Assembly (NCBI GenBank): GCA_902786615.1
Contig: CADADE010000029.1
Location: 1 to 56,729, forward strand
Length of the DNA stretch: 56,729 nucleotides
Reading direction: 5' to 3'
DNA from: Oscillospiraceae bacterium
Lineage (GTDB): Bacteria > Bacillota_A > Clostridia > Oscillospirales > Oscillospiraceae
In this document: one piece after another, positions 41,219 through 50,684 of the stretch
Position numbering within the stretch: the stretch's first letter is position 1
Layout: each line of letters starts with the position of its first letter
Notes under the pieces: model-generated
What the model was told of the DNA's origin: nothing
What the model saw: only the letters and a program-made list of their open reading frames with translations
Databases searched by the model: none
Made by a program: the position numbers and the translations under genes

Positions 41219-42856
41219 TCATTCGGTTTTGTAAGGCTTTCTATAGATTCTCGCTTCATAAGGACGTAATCTTTGAGGTTCCGAAATATTCGGATAACTG
41301 ACAAACAGAAGTTCCCCAGCCGCGTTCTCGGGATACAGCGGATTATCAATCGCTTCGCCATAGAAGTTGCAAAGCACTAAGAGTTGAGTGTCTGCGTCGG
41401 TACGGGTATAAGCGAAGATCGCCTCGTCCTTCTCTAAAAGCAGCTCAAAATACCCGCGTTGGAAAACAGAGTGCTGTCTGCGAAGGGCAATCAGCTTCTG
41501 ATAGCAGTGCCAGACGGAGTCCGGGTCTGCCTGCTGCGCCGCGGCATTGATGTCGAGGTAATTCGGATTGACCCTGATCCAGGGCTTTCCCGCAGTGAAG
41601 CCCGCATTTTCTGCGGTGCTCCACTGCATGGGCGTTCTGGCGTTGTCGCGGCTCGTAGTATGGAGGGAATATAAGATCTCCTCCTCGTTGAAGCCGTCTG
41701 CGCGCATTTCCTGGATATGATTAAACACGCCGATGTCGCGGTAATCCTCCAGCGCGTAATCCGCGTTCGTCATGCCCAGCTCCTGCCCCTGATAAATATA
41801 GGGCGTCCCCTGCATGCCGAACAGCAGAACAGCCAGCATCTTTGCGCATTCAACACGATACTTTTCATCGTCGCCCCAGCGGGAAACACAGCGCGGCAAA
41901 TCATGGTTTTCCCAGAAAAGGCTGTTCCACCCCCTGCCGTAAAGCTCCGTCTGCCAGCGGCCGAGTACCTGCTTGAACTGCTGGAAAGGAAGCGGAACAA
42001 GCGCCCGGTTTTCCCGGCCCGGCATGCGGTCGAGCTTGATATGCTCAAACTGGAACACCATGGACAGTTCGCTCCCGTCAGGATTGCTGTACAGCTTTGC
42101 GCTCTCGGGGGTGGCGCTCCATGCCTCGCCCACGGTCACAAGCTCTGTACCCTGGAGAACCTCGCTGCTCAGCTCCCGGATATATTCGTGCAGCCGGGGT
42201 CCGGCAACCCGGATCTTTTTATCCGGTTCCTTGCCGAAGTGATCGACCACATCCAGCCGAAAACCGCCCACGCCGCGCGCTGCCCACCAGCGGAGTATCT
42301 GATACAGCTCCTGCCGCAGGGCCGGATTCTCCCAATTGAGATCCGGCTGTTTTATGGAATACTGGTGGAAGTAATACTGCCCAAGGGCCGGTACCCACTC
42401 CCACGCCGACCCGCCGAAGGAGGAGAGCATGTCGTTGGGGGGCATGTCCGGTTTTCCGTCACGCCAGATATAGTAATCATGATAGGGATTATCCCGGCTT
42501 TTCTTCGCCTCCAGGAACCAGCGGTGCTCATCGGAAGAGTGGTTGAGCACCATGTCCAGGATTATCCGGATGCCGCGTTTTTTTGCCTCGGCAATAAGCC
42601 TGTCCATATCGGCCAGCGTGCCGAACAGCGGATCAATGTCCCTATAGTCGGACACATCGTATCCGTTGTCATCCTGCGGAGAGCGAAATACCGGGGACAG
42701 CCAGACGGCGTCGACCCCCAACTCGGCCAGATAATCGAGTTTTGAAATGACACCGGGCAAATCGCCCATTCCGTCGCCGGTGGCGTCCATAAAGCTGCGG
42801 GGATAGATCTGGTAAATGACAGCCGATTTCCACCATGGCTGCGCGGCGTTGTTCAT
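41219..42856 (-). CDS. GH13 alpha-glucosidase (oligo-1,6-glucosidase/sucrase type)
   Basis: A 545-residue cytoplasmic enzyme with a TIM barrel and C-terminal beta domain. Four conserved regions are present: DMVLNH (about 101-106), GGFRLDVVDHF with nucleophile Asp202, acid Glu244 in TVGEAWSA, and Asp319 in FWENHDLPR. It acts on alpha-1,6- or alpha-1,2-linked short glucosides such as isomaltose or sucrose. Last gene of the sugar locus on this strand, 12 bases after the GH32 fragment, with an AGGAG site. Confidence 0.92.
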   Translation of the reverse strand: MNNAAQPWWKSAVIYQIYPRSFMDATGDGMGDLPGVISKLDYLAELGVDAVWLSPVFRSPQDDNGYDVSDYRDIDPLFGTLADMDRLIAEAKKRGIRIILDMVLNHSSDEHRWFLEAKKSRDNPYHDYYIWRDGKPDMPPNDMLSSFGGSAWEWVPALGQYYFHQYSIKQPDLNWENPALRQELYQILRWWAARGVGGFRLDVVDHFGKEPDKKIRVAGPRLHEYIRELSSEVLQGTELVTVGEAWSATPESAKLYSNPDGSELSMVFQFEHIKLDRMPGRENRALVPLPFQQFKQVLGRWQTELYGRGWNSLFWENHDLPRCVSRWGDDEKYRVECAKMLAVLLFGMQGTPYIYQGQELGMTNADYALEDYRDIGVFNHIQEMRADGFNEEEILYSLHTTSRDNARTPMQWSTAENAGFTAGKPWIRVNPNYLDINAAAQQADPDSVWHCYQKLIALRRQHSVFQRGYFELLLEKDEAIFAYTRTDADTQLLVLCNFYGEAIDNPLYPENAAGELLFVSYPNISEPQRLRPYEARIYRKPYKTE

Positions 42857-42868
42857 AGCGTTCTCCTA

Positions 42869-43465
42869 TTAATCTTCCACAGAGATATCGTATTTCTCCA
42901 CATCCAGGAGGACTGCGCCGTCTGCTGAAAAGCGGATGCCCTCCGCCGTCAGCGGGGTGTACAGCGTCATGGAGGCAGCACACTCTCCTTCACCCGCAAA
43001 GAGCTCAAGACTGTATTTGTCCATGATGATCCGAAGATCGAGCTCTCCGTTTCGCACAGGGGCCGGGAACTCGCGCACATGCACCACATCATGCGGAAAA
43101 CCGCTGTTCAGACGGTCCATGCGCACAATGCCCTCCTGCGCTCTGACAGAGATCTCCGAATACAGATTTCCTCCCTCCGCGACGCGAACGCGGAAGCAGT
43201 GGTACGCCTCGTCCTCCGCCGGGCGGACATGAAGCGTCATATCCAGTACACGCCCCGACACGCCGGGCAGACTCTGCCACTGGGTTATACGCACGCCGTG
43301 AAAGCTGAGCCCGTTGCGGCGGAAGCTTTCCAATTCCCGCAACGGCCACTGGCACAGACGGCCGTTGCTGATACGAAGCTCACGCGGCACAGTCATCTGT
43401 CCGTTAAAGGGCAGGTTTGGATGCCCCACGCGCGAGCTTGCCCAGCTCTGCATCCATCCGATCAT
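42869..43465 (-). CDS. GH32 beta-fructosidase, C-terminal fragment of a split gene
   Basis: A 198-residue product that begins at MIGWMQSWAS, which in intact GH32 enzymes lies inside the fifth propeller blade; it then runs through the conserved MTVPRELRISNGRL segment and the C-terminal beta-sandwich. Its ATG overlaps the stop of the N-terminal part (ATGA), so it could be made by translational coupling. It has no catalytic residue of its own. I read the pair as one broken gene (43462-44295 plus this). Confidence 0.75.
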   Translation of the reverse strand: MIGWMQSWASSRVGHPNLPFNGQMTVPRELRISNGRLCQWPLRELESFRRNGLSFHGVRITQWQSLPGVSGRVLDMTLHVRPAEDEAYHCFRVRVAEGGNLYSEISVRAQEGIVRMDRLNSGFPHDVVHVREFPAPVRNGELDLRIIMDKYSLELFAGEGECAASMTLYTPLTAEGIRFSADGAVLLDVEKYDISVED

Positions 43466-44295
43466 GATAGACCGTAGTCAACGGCCTGCACCTGCTCATC
43501 CAGCAAACGATGCTCTTCCCGGTCATACCGGCCGATATGACAGACGATTCCGTCTCCGGGATGGAACTCCAGCCCATCGTTCAACATCTCGTGGGCGCTG
43601 TGAAGCAAGACGGCCTTTCCGTCCAGAAAGAAGAAATCCGGGCATTCCCACATGGTTCCGTAATGTCCGTGACCGGCGGCGAGAACCCCGATATAGCGCC
43701 AGTGCTGCGCGTCCTCACTGTCATAGAGGAGAATCATGCCGTTTTCCTCTGTACAGAGGTTTGCGACTGCCGCATGATACCCCTCCTCGTCGCGCCAGAT
43801 TTTTGGGTCGCGAAAGTCCACATGGCTGCCGCCCGCTGGCAGCATGGAATCGTCGATCACCGGGTTGAGCGGGGATTTTTGATAATTGTTTCCATCTCCG
43901 ACAGCAATGCACTGGGTCTGAAATTCGTCCCCGTCGTCCGTCTTTCGCACGCCCGTGTAAAGCAAAAGATGATCTCCGTCCGACAGTTCAACGGCGCTGC
44001 CGGAAAAGCAGCCGTCTTTATCATATTCCGCGTCGGGGGCCAAAGCGGCCGGGAGATACTCCCAGCGGATAAAGTCCTTTGTTTTTACATGTCCCCAGTG
44101 CATGGGGCCCCAGCTCACATCATAGGGGTAATATTGAAAAAACAGGTGATACTCGCCCTTATACAGGGAGAAACCGTTTGGGTCATTGATCCAGCCGATC
44201 CCGCCTGTAACATGGAAGACAGGCAGCGTATCCCGGACACGCTCTCTGTTGAACTGTTCATATTCACGCGCTTTGCGCAGCATTTCACTTTCCAT
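43462..44295 (-). CDS. GH32 beta-fructosidase (sucrose-6-phosphate hydrolase type), N-terminal part of a split gene
   Basis: A 277-residue product with the catalytic five-blade propeller start. Nucleophile Asp38 (WINDPNG), transition-state Asp163 (FRDPK) and acid/base Glu217 (WECPDFF) are all here. It ends VDYGLS-stop where relatives continue with a DFYAPQ-type strand. About 16-17 codons of that strand are missing and the frame shifts, as after a short deletion. Activity on sucrose, raffinose or fructans would need the C-terminal fragment to assemble with it; loss of function is more likely. Starts 13 bases after the GH36 stop. Confidence 0.8.
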   Translation of the reverse strand: MESEMLRKAREYEQFNRERVRDTLPVFHVTGGIGWINDPNGFSLYKGEYHLFFQYYPYDVSWGPMHWGHVKTKDFIRWEYLPAALAPDAEYDKDGCFSGSAVELSDGDHLLLYTGVRKTDDGDEFQTQCIAVGDGNNYQKSPLNPVIDDSMLPAGGSHVDFRDPKIWRDEEGYHAAVANLCTEENGMILLYDSEDAQHWRYIGVLAAGHGHYGTMWECPDFFFLDGKAVLLHSAHEMLNDGLEFHPGDGIVCHIGRYDREEHRLLDEQVQAVDYGLS

Positions 44296-44307
44296 GATAG
44301 CTCTCCA

Positions 44308-46539
44308 TTATCCGTTCTTTGTTTTCCAAACCAACTGTGCGCTCGGCGTATCGCCAAGCATGGGCGGCAGGGTGACACCCGCGTACATGAGCGCTGCGCC
44401 GGTCATGCACCCGGTGCAGCCCGCAGGCATGGCTGCGTCACAGCCGTAAAAGGCACAGTCCTCCAGCCTGTATTCCACATCCGGGTCCAGTCCCCGCAGG
44501 CAGATGTGCAGCGGCCTGGGATTGGCTTCCGGATTTGTCAGGACGATATTCAAAAGCGTCTGACCCTGATCGGGCGACACAAACTGCCATGCCGTAAAAG
44601 GCGGCTTTCCGCCCTCCGTCAGCCTGTAAAGCGCCCCACTGTCGATTAACTGGCTTAAGGCGCGAAAACGCCGCAGCTGTTCCCGGATCTCGCGCTTCTC
44701 ATCCGCCGTCAGTTTGGCGGGATCCAGTTCATAGCCGAAGGTACCGCTCATTGCCACTGTGGCCCTTGTGCCGAGAGGAGTCGTACGCCCTGTCTGATGG
44801 TTGGGCGCTGTGGAGACATGCGCCCCCATGGACGACACCGGATAGCCGAAGGAAGTCCCGTACTGAATGGAAAGCCTTGAAATGGGATCGGTGTTGTCGC
44901 TGCACCAGATCTGCGGGCAGTAGGCAAGCATCCCGGCGTCGAAGCGTCCGCCGCCCCCGGCGCAGCCTTCAAACAGCACCTCCGGGAATTCTTCGGTCAG
45001 CCGCTCCAGAAGCTCGTATAAACCCAGCACATAGCGATGCGCAAGCTCGCCCTGCCGGTCGGCAGGAAGAGAAGCGCTGTAGAGATCGGTGAGGTGCCGG
45101 TTCATATCCCATTTGACGTAGGACAAGGGCAGTTCCCGCAGCAGCCCGGAAAGCGTCTCATGGAGCCAGTCCACAACTTCCCGCCGCGAAAGATCCAGCA
45201 CGAGCTGATTGCGCCCCACGGCGGGCTTCCTTCCCGGCACCGTCAGCGCCCAGTCGGGATGTGCACGGTAGAGATCGGAATCTTCGCTGACCATTTCCGG
45301 TTCTACCCAGAGGCCGACCTTCAGATCAAGGTCGCTGATCTGTTTCAAGAGCGGCTTGAGGCCGTGCGGCAGCTTGCGCGGATTCGCTGTCCAGTCGCCG
45401 AGGCTGCTGTGATCGTCATCCCGATGACCGAACCAGCCGTCGTCGATCACCAGCATGTCTACGCCCAGGTCTTTTGCCTCACGCGCCAGATTGAGCAGTT
45501 TCGTCTCGTCAAAGTCGAAATACATGGCCTCCCAGCTGTTGAGCAGGATCGGCCGTTCGGCAAGCGCTCTGTCATGGCGGCAGATGTTTTCGCGGATAAA
45601 ACGCTGGCAGATATGGGACAGTTTGTGAAAGCCCTCCGCGCTGTAGGTAAGCAGCAGTTCGGGTGTCTCAAAGCATTGTCCCGGCGTCAGGCACCAGGAG
45701 AAGCCGTCAGGGTTGATGCCCGATACGATGCGTACGGATCCGCTCTGATCCAGTTCGATATCCGTGCGGTGATTGCCGGAATAGACAGGCATGACGCCAT
45801 AGCAGGCCCCCGCCGTCTCCGTGGCATCCGGTTCACAGACGATCACAAAAGGGTTATGCTGATGACTGGAGGCGCCCCGGCCGGAGGCGATGGTTTGGAT
45901 GCCGTTGAGCAGCGCTCGCCGCTCAAGCTGCCGCTCCAGTGTATGGCGTCCGTGAAAATGGATCAGCTCCCAGCTTCCGAAGGGGATATCCAGGCACGCC
46001 GACGCTGCCCTGTACAGCCGGATCATCTGATCGCCGTCATTGCGGAACCGTACAGCCCGGGTGATCATGTCCTTGGCCTCGAATACGCCGTAAAGCAGCT
46101 CCACTTCCAGACCCGAAGCCGCGTCCGAGAGCGTGATGCTGAGCGTCTCGCACTCTCCGCCGCGGTCAAAGGCCGCGGGGAGACCGTTCAGCGCGTATTT
46201 TCCGGGCCGGATCTGATGGCGGAGATAGCGCAGGTCTGCGCCGATCTGGCCGCGCTCCGTTTCCGCTTCCACAGAAGAAAGACGGAAATCGGCCCCGTTT
46301 GACCCGCTGTATTCCTGCGGCATCGTGTCCAAGGACCAGCCGCGGTTATCCTGCAGTTCATAGGGATTGGCGGAAAAGCCGCAGTCTCGCGGAAGATGGA
46401 GGTAATCAAAGCAGCCTTCGGCGCGGCGGCCGTAATAGAGATGCAGCAGATAGCCCAGCGGGCCGATCTGCATCTGATATGCCGTGCTGCGGGTTTGCAG
46501 GGTAAAGGTCTGTTTTTCCTTGTCAAATATGATACTCAT
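44308..46539 (-). CDS. GH36 alpha-galactosidase
   Basis: A 743-residue cytoplasmic enzyme of the long bacterial GH36 type: N-terminal beta-supersandwich (about 1-320), TIM barrel (about 325-640), C-terminal beta domain. Nucleophile is about Asp478 in YVKWDMNRHLT, acid/base about Asp548 in WCSDNTDP; LVIDDGWFGHRDDD and GRNQLVLDLSR are also conserved. It removes alpha-1,6-galactose from raffinose, stachyose or melibiose. Start MSIIFDKEK is chosen for GGAG nine bases upstream; a TTG 18 bases earlier is unlikely. Confidence 0.93.
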   Translation of the reverse strand: MSIIFDKEKQTFTLQTRSTAYQMQIGPLGYLLHLYYGRRAEGCFDYLHLPRDCGFSANPYELQDNRGWSLDTMPQEYSGSNGADFRLSSVEAETERGQIGADLRYLRHQIRPGKYALNGLPAAFDRGGECETLSITLSDAASGLEVELLYGVFEAKDMITRAVRFRNDGDQMIRLYRAASACLDIPFGSWELIHFHGRHTLERQLERRALLNGIQTIASGRGASSHQHNPFVIVCEPDATETAGACYGVMPVYSGNHRTDIELDQSGSVRIVSGINPDGFSWCLTPGQCFETPELLLTYSAEGFHKLSHICQRFIRENICRHDRALAERPILLNSWEAMYFDFDETKLLNLAREAKDLGVDMLVIDDGWFGHRDDDHSSLGDWTANPRKLPHGLKPLLKQISDLDLKVGLWVEPEMVSEDSDLYRAHPDWALTVPGRKPAVGRNQLVLDLSRREVVDWLHETLSGLLRELPLSYVKWDMNRHLTDLYSASLPADRQGELAHRYVLGLYELLERLTEEFPEVLFEGCAGGGGRFDAGMLAYCPQIWCSDNTDPISRLSIQYGTSFGYPVSSMGAHVSTAPNHQTGRTTPLGTRATVAMSGTFGYELDPAKLTADEKREIREQLRRFRALSQLIDSGALYRLTEGGKPPFTAWQFVSPDQGQTLLNIVLTNPEANPRPLHICLRGLDPDVEYRLEDCAFYGCDAAMPAGCTGCMTGAALMYAGVTLPPMLGDTPSAQLVWKTKNG

Positions 46540-46580
46540 GCAGATTTGCTCCTTCAATCTATTAAAATCACAAACGTGAA

Positions 46581-47183
46581 TTACTTTTCGATTTTATCAA
46601 ACACACTGCTGAGAAGCACGGCGCATACATAAACAGGCAGCGACAGCCCCACCAGAAGCAGGATCAGGGAACCAAAGCTGAACCAGTGGATACAGGCGAG
46701 CCAGAAAACAACAGCAAAGACGAGCATGACAAGCGTCCTTGGGAAAAAGCCCACTGCAAGCCGCGCCGCGTTTTGAAGCGTCTTCCATAGTGTATTGCTG
46801 TAGCGGGAGAGCAGGGCAAAGACATAGAAGGCCAGCGCAAGAAGGATCAGCGCCAGCGCAAAAATCGTAGCGCGCATCTGCGGCACATACGCCAGTGCCG
46901 CGAGATAATCAAGGTACAGCAGCACCGCACACGCCAGAAACAGCAGCCATGCCAGCGTCCCATTCTTGAAGTTTGCCTTGAAGGCGCGGAAATAGTCCCT
47001 GCCAAGCTCCCCATCCTCCATGCGCACGAGGCGGATGCATGCGTCGTTGAGCGCCGTGAAAGCCGCGCCTGCCGTAACGATCGGCAGAGAGCAAAAAAGC
47101 GTCAGCAGATTCAGAATCACGATATCCGCCAGCATCGACAGGGTGCGCATCACGGGGTTATCCATATCAAAAAACCACTTCAT
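46581..47183 (-). CDS. YesL-like (DUF624) membrane protein
   Basis: A 200-residue protein with five membrane helices and the family start MKWFFDMDNPVMRTLSMLADIVILNLLTLFCSLPIVTAGAAFTAL. Such proteins nearly always accompany sugar ABC importers in Firmicutes; their function is unknown. GGGAGGG site before the ATG. It lies after a strong hairpin at the end of the permease pair and 41 bases before GH36. Confidence 0.88.
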   Translation of the reverse strand: MKWFFDMDNPVMRTLSMLADIVILNLLTLFCSLPIVTAGAAFTALNDACIRLVRMEDGELGRDYFRAFKANFKNGTLAWLLFLACAVLLYLDYLAALAYVPQMRATIFALALILLALAFYVFALLSRYSNTLWKTLQNAARLAVGFFPRTLVMLVFAVVFWLACIHWFSFGSLILLLVGLSLPVYVCAVLLSSVFDKIEK

Positions 47184-47245
47184 CAGCCGCTTCCCTCCCG
47201 GCTTAAAACAGGCAATGTGTGCCTGCGTCAATTCATTTTATGGAA

Positions 47246-47273
47246 ATACCCCGCCCCGGCAGGGGCGGGGTAT
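47246..47273 (-). terminator. GC-rich hairpin after the sugar permeases
   Basis: Perfect 12-base stem ATACCCCGCCCC / GGGGCGGGGTAT with GGCA loop. T run is weak, so termination may be partial and allow readthrough into yesL and GH36. Nearly the same hairpin is at 52514-52543. Confidence 0.65.
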
Positions 47274-47290
47274 ATGTCTTGTGCGGGGGA

Positions 47291-48166
47291 TCAGCCCTTG
47301 ACGCCGCCGGCGGTAACGCCCTCGACGATGTAGCGCTGCAGGAAGAGATAGAGGATCAGGATCGGCAGCATGGCCAGCAGGAGCGCCGCCATAACAAGGC
47401 CGATGTCCGTGGAGTAGGTTCCATAGAACGCCTGGGTCGCGATGGGGATGGTGTACAGGTTCTTCTTGGTCAGTACCAGGCTGGGGAGCAGGTAATCGTT
47501 CCAATAAGCCATGGCATTGATGATGCCGACGGTGGCGATGGTAGGCTTAAGCAGGGGGAAGACGACCTTCCACCAGGTCTGCCAGCGGGAGCAGCCGTCG
47601 ATCGTAGCGGCCTCCTCAAGCTCCAGCGGAATGTTGGTCTTGATTGCCCCGTGGAACATGAACACCGCCATGGAGGTTGAGAAACCGACGTGCATGAGGA
47701 TGAGCGTAAGCCTGTGGTTGAGCACGTTGAAGATGCCGCCGTAGACGCTCACCAGGGGGACCATCAGCACCTGAAAGGGAATGACCATCGAGGCGATCAT
47801 CAGCGAGAAGATCAGCGTGCAGAATTTCCAGCGGCCGTTTCTCACAATGACGAAAGCCATCATGGAGGAGACAAGGATCGTCAGTACCGTAGCCGAGCAG
47901 GTGATGATGAAGGAGTTGGTAAACACCGTCCAGAACTTCATCTTCTTCATGGCTTCGGGGAAATTCTTCAGCGTAAAGCCATGGGCGCCGACCAGCGCGA
48001 GCGGGTTGGAGACGATATCAGCCTTACTCTTGAAGACATTGATAATGACCATAAAGAAGGGGAAGACGAAGCAGAAGAACATCAGGAGCAGGAAAATCCA
48101 CATGAGAGCATGCGAGATTTTTTGCCGGCGCGCGGCTTTTTCGTTGTCGGCAATATCGGTCATCAT
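47291..48166 (-). CDS. Sugar ABC transporter permease, MalG type
   Basis: A 291-residue permease with six membrane helices. The ATPase-contact EAA loop LELEEAATIDGCSRWQTWWKVVFPLLKP (about 184-211) is intact. It starts inside the stop of the other permease gene. No ATPase gene is in the locus, so a shared MsmK-type ATPase is needed, as is common in Firmicutes. Substrate is likely an alpha-galactoside or sucrose-family oligosaccharide, from the glycosidases beside it. Confidence 0.92.
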   Translation of the reverse strand: MMTDIADNEKAARRQKISHALMWIFLLLMFFCFVFPFFMVIINVFKSKADIVSNPLALVGAHGFTLKNFPEAMKKMKFWTVFTNSFIITCSATVLTILVSSMMAFVIVRNGRWKFCTLIFSLMIASMVIPFQVLMVPLVSVYGGIFNVLNHRLTLILMHVGFSTSMAVFMFHGAIKTNIPLELEEAATIDGCSRWQTWWKVVFPLLKPTIATVGIINAMAYWNDYLLPSLVLTKKNLYTIPIATQAFYGTYSTDIGLVMAALLLAMLPILILYLFLQRYIVEGVTAGGVKG

Positions 48167-49011
48167 GCTTCGACCTCTCCTTTCTTACCAACCATGACCT
48201 GGGTGACACCGACAATGGCGCAGACCAGGAACAGAATGACAGCCTCAGCCTGACCGAGACCGTAGTTCTTGTAAGTAAACGCCTGGTTGTACACGTGCAT
48301 GGCCGCCATGACGGAGGAGCCGAAGGGCTCGCCCTTGGTCAGGGACAGGTTCCTCAGGAAAATGCACTGTACGAAGGAGGAGCGCATCAGGGGGACGGTC
48401 ACGTTCCACATCGCCTGAGAGGGCGTGCAGCCGTCGATCATGGCGGCTTCCTTCACATCGTTGGAAACGCTCATGAAGCCGGCCACATAGATGAGCATCA
48501 TGTAGCCCGCGTACTGCCACACTGACACCAGGATCAGGCAGAACATGGCCCCGTTCGGCGTGGACAGCAGCGACACGGCGCCGGCGTTTCCGAGAGCTTT
48601 GCCGATGGCTACAAAAGCGCGGTTGAAGACGAACTGCCAAACATAGCCAAGGACGATGCCGCCGATGAGGTTCGGCACGAAGAATCCGGCGCGGAAGAAG
48701 TTCTGTCCCTTGACGCCGCTGGTCAGAAGATACGCCAGCAGGAAGGCGACAATGTTGATCAGGATAACGGCAAAGATGGAGTAAATCACAGTACGGCCCA
48801 TGGCCTGCCAGTAGGTCGTATCCTTAAAGGCGTCCGCAAAATTCTGCAGACCCACAAAGGGCTTGGAAAGGCTGACGCCGTCCCAGCTGGTGAAGGTCAG
48901 ATACAGACCATAGAGGAACGGCACAATCACGACCGCCAGGAACAGCACGGTTCCCGGGCCGGCAAACATGAGGTACTGCTTTACTTTATACGATAAAGAA
49001 TCTTGCTTCAT
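48163..49011 (-). CDS. Sugar ABC transporter permease, MalF type
   Basis: A 282-residue permease with six membrane helices and the EAA loop DVKEAAMIDGCTPSQAMWNVTVPLM (about 181-205). It forms the membrane channel with the MalG-type partner, which overlaps it by four bases. It follows the binding-protein gene after an 86-base gap that holds a hairpin. Confidence 0.92.
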   Translation of the reverse strand: MKQDSLSYKVKQYLMFAGPGTVLFLAVVIVPFLYGLYLTFTSWDGVSLSKPFVGLQNFADAFKDTTYWQAMGRTVIYSIFAVILINIVAFLLAYLLTSGVKGQNFFRAGFFVPNLIGGIVLGYVWQFVFNRAFVAIGKALGNAGAVSLLSTPNGAMFCLILVSVWQYAGYMMLIYVAGFMSVSNDVKEAAMIDGCTPSQAMWNVTVPLMRSSFVQCIFLRNLSLTKGEPFGSSVMAAMHVYNQAFTYKNYGLGQAEAVILFLVCAIVGVTQVMVGKKGEVEA

Positions 49012-49052
49012 AAAGCCTCTCTTTCCCTATTCGCATTTAGCGGTATGAGGAG

Positions 49053-49081
49053 GCCGGGCACCGGTATCCCCGATGCCCGGC
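49053..49081 (-). promoter_or_regulatory. Hairpin between sugar-binding protein and permease genes
   Basis: GCCGGGCA / TGCCCGGC, perfect eight-base stem with 13-base loop and no T run. It probably stabilises the binding-protein mRNA and lowers downstream expression. Confidence 0.55.
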
Positions 49082-49097
49082 TGGGTGCAATGTGAGC

Positions 49098-50351
49098 TTA
49101 GTGAGCGCCGACTTCGGCGGTGGCCCAGTAAGCGGTGATTTCGTCAGCAAGACCGGCGCGGTCGATCTGATCGGCCAGGTACTTCTGGAAGGAGATGCCG
49201 ACCTTGGCGTAGTGGTCGTCGGGAGCGTAGCGATAGTCAGCGATCATGGCACCGGCGTCAACGTACTGCTTAACGGAAGCGCCGAGAGGATCGGAGACAG
49301 GAATGGTGATGTTGCCGAAAGCGGGAACCAGCGCGCAGGTGTTTACCAGGAAGTTCTGACCGTCTTCCTCAAAAACGAGCCAGTTGAGGAACTCCTTGGC
49401 AGCAGCCTGCTGCTCCTCGGAGACAGAGTTGTCGATGAAGAAGTACTTGGAGCCGCCGCCGACGAGCTTCTCATTGTAACCATCAAGGTCAGAAGGAACA
49501 GGCATCATGCCCATGTTCTCGGCAGGATCAAAGTCCTTGATGTCGGACCAGTCCCAGTTGCCGCCGAACTTGAAGGCGATGTTGCCCTGGGCAAGGTTCA
49601 TCTCGGTATCTTCACGGACAGCGGAAAGAGGCGCGGCCTTCATCCAGTTGTTGGCCTTCAGGACGTCGAAGGTGTCCATCAGGGCGTTGAAGACGTTATC
49701 CTCGGCCAGCTTCACAGAGCCGTCCTTGATGCCGGCGATGAAAGCGTCGGGATCATCGTGCATCTCATAGACTTCCTGCATGAAGTGAGCGCCAAGGGAC
49801 CAGTCCTCCTTCTGGAGGCCGGTGGGGCCTTCCATGCCGCCGGCAACGAGCTTGTCGCAGAGGGCGGAGAACTCAGCGGTGGTCTTGTAAGCGGCGGGAT
49901 CGAAGGCTTCGCCGGTGATCGCCTCGATGGCGTCAGCATTGTAGAGGATGCCGCGGGCTTCCACGCAGAACGGGAAGCCGAGGACCTTGCCGTCAACGGA
50001 GATGGCCTGGGTGGTCTCGGCGACCCAGGGCTCGCCGGTCTGGTCAAGGGCGTGGTCGGGTCCGAGGGAGAAGATGTCCTTCGCATCGACCATGGCCAGG
50101 ACGTAGGGATCCTTGGAGGCGTACTTGGTGGACATGTGAGCCGCGACCGTGTCGCTGGAGTAGTAAACCTCTACCTCAACGTTCTTGTGGGTGTCCATGT
50201 ACTCTTCTGCCATCTCTTCCATCTGGCTCTGGATTTCCATCTTGGAGTTGAAGATGGTGAGGGTGACCTTGTTTGCCGCGTAGGCAGTGCCGGACAGGGA
50301 AAGCGCCATGACCATGGCAAGCATGAGAATCAGTGCAATTGCTCTTTTCAT
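49098..50351 (-). CDS. Sugar ABC transporter substrate-binding protein
   Basis: A 417-residue family 1 extracellular sugar-binding protein. Residues 1-25 are a signal peptide ending TAYA-AN; no lipobox Cys is present, as in the other binding protein of this window. The mature part has the two-lobe pattern with VTLTIFNSKMEIQSQMEEMAEEY at its start and a GNWDWSDI segment. The last 46 residues (from DYRYAPDDHYAKVG) are matched by the remnant at 52569-52718. First gene of the importer operon, with AAAGGAAG site. Confidence 0.9.
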   Translation of the reverse strand: MKRAIALILMLAMVMALSLSGTAYAANKVTLTIFNSKMEIQSQMEEMAEEYMDTHKNVEVEVYYSSDTVAAHMSTKYASKDPYVLAMVDAKDIFSLGPDHALDQTGEPWVAETTQAISVDGKVLGFPFCVEARGILYNADAIEAITGEAFDPAAYKTTAEFSALCDKLVAGGMEGPTGLQKEDWSLGAHFMQEVYEMHDDPDAFIAGIKDGSVKLAEDNVFNALMDTFDVLKANNWMKAAPLSAVREDTEMNLAQGNIAFKFGGNWDWSDIKDFDPAENMGMMPVPSDLDGYNEKLVGGGSKYFFIDNSVSEEQQAAAKEFLNWLVFEEDGQNFLVNTCALVPAFGNITIPVSDPLGASVKQYVDAGAMIADYRYAPDDHYAKVGISFQKYLADQIDRAGLADEITAYWATAEVGAH

Positions 50352-50434
50352 TTTTTACTTCCTTTCCTGTTATTATTGTTGATTATGTGTACCGTCCTCT
50401 TTTATGTTGTCCGGCAGGCCTGAACGACCACCTC

Positions 50435-50454
50435 TAACATTTCATGAAACGTTA
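50435..50454. promoter_or_regulatory. Candidate LacI-family operator
   Basis: A 20-base near-palindrome centred on TTTCATGAAA with outer TAAC/GTTA arms; one mismatched pair. It lies just downstream of the importer promoter start site, where a LacI-type repressor would block elongation. A cre site for CcpA (TGTAACGTTTCA on the minus strand) is an overlapping alternative. Confidence 0.6.
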
Positions 50455-50471
50455 CACATCTTCTCAATAAA

Positions 50472-50500
50472 AAGATATCATAGCATGGCCGGCATGTCAA
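50472..50500 (-). promoter_or_regulatory. Promoter of the sugar importer operon
   Basis: Minus strand TTGACA, 17-base spacer, TATCTT with TG one base before. Confidence 0.7.
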
Positions 50501-50623
50501 AGCATTTTCCGGTTCCCCTTGTTTTTTTGTGAAGCTGCGACAATTTCAAAGTGTGAAATTCAACATTTTGAACAAAGTATGAATGCCCTGCATCGGAAGC
50601 GCCTGAGAGCTCGTAAAAAAGAC

Positions 50624-50652
50624 TTTTCAATTGGGATTTCCGTTGTTATAAT
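50624..50652 (+). promoter_or_regulatory. Promoter of the lacI-type gene
   Basis: TTTTCA, 17-base spacer, TATAAT. The stretch between it and the importer promoter (50501-50623) shows nothing else. Confidence 0.65.
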
Positions 50653-50684
50653 CGTGTTCAGACAGAGTAAAGGGCGTGTGCACT

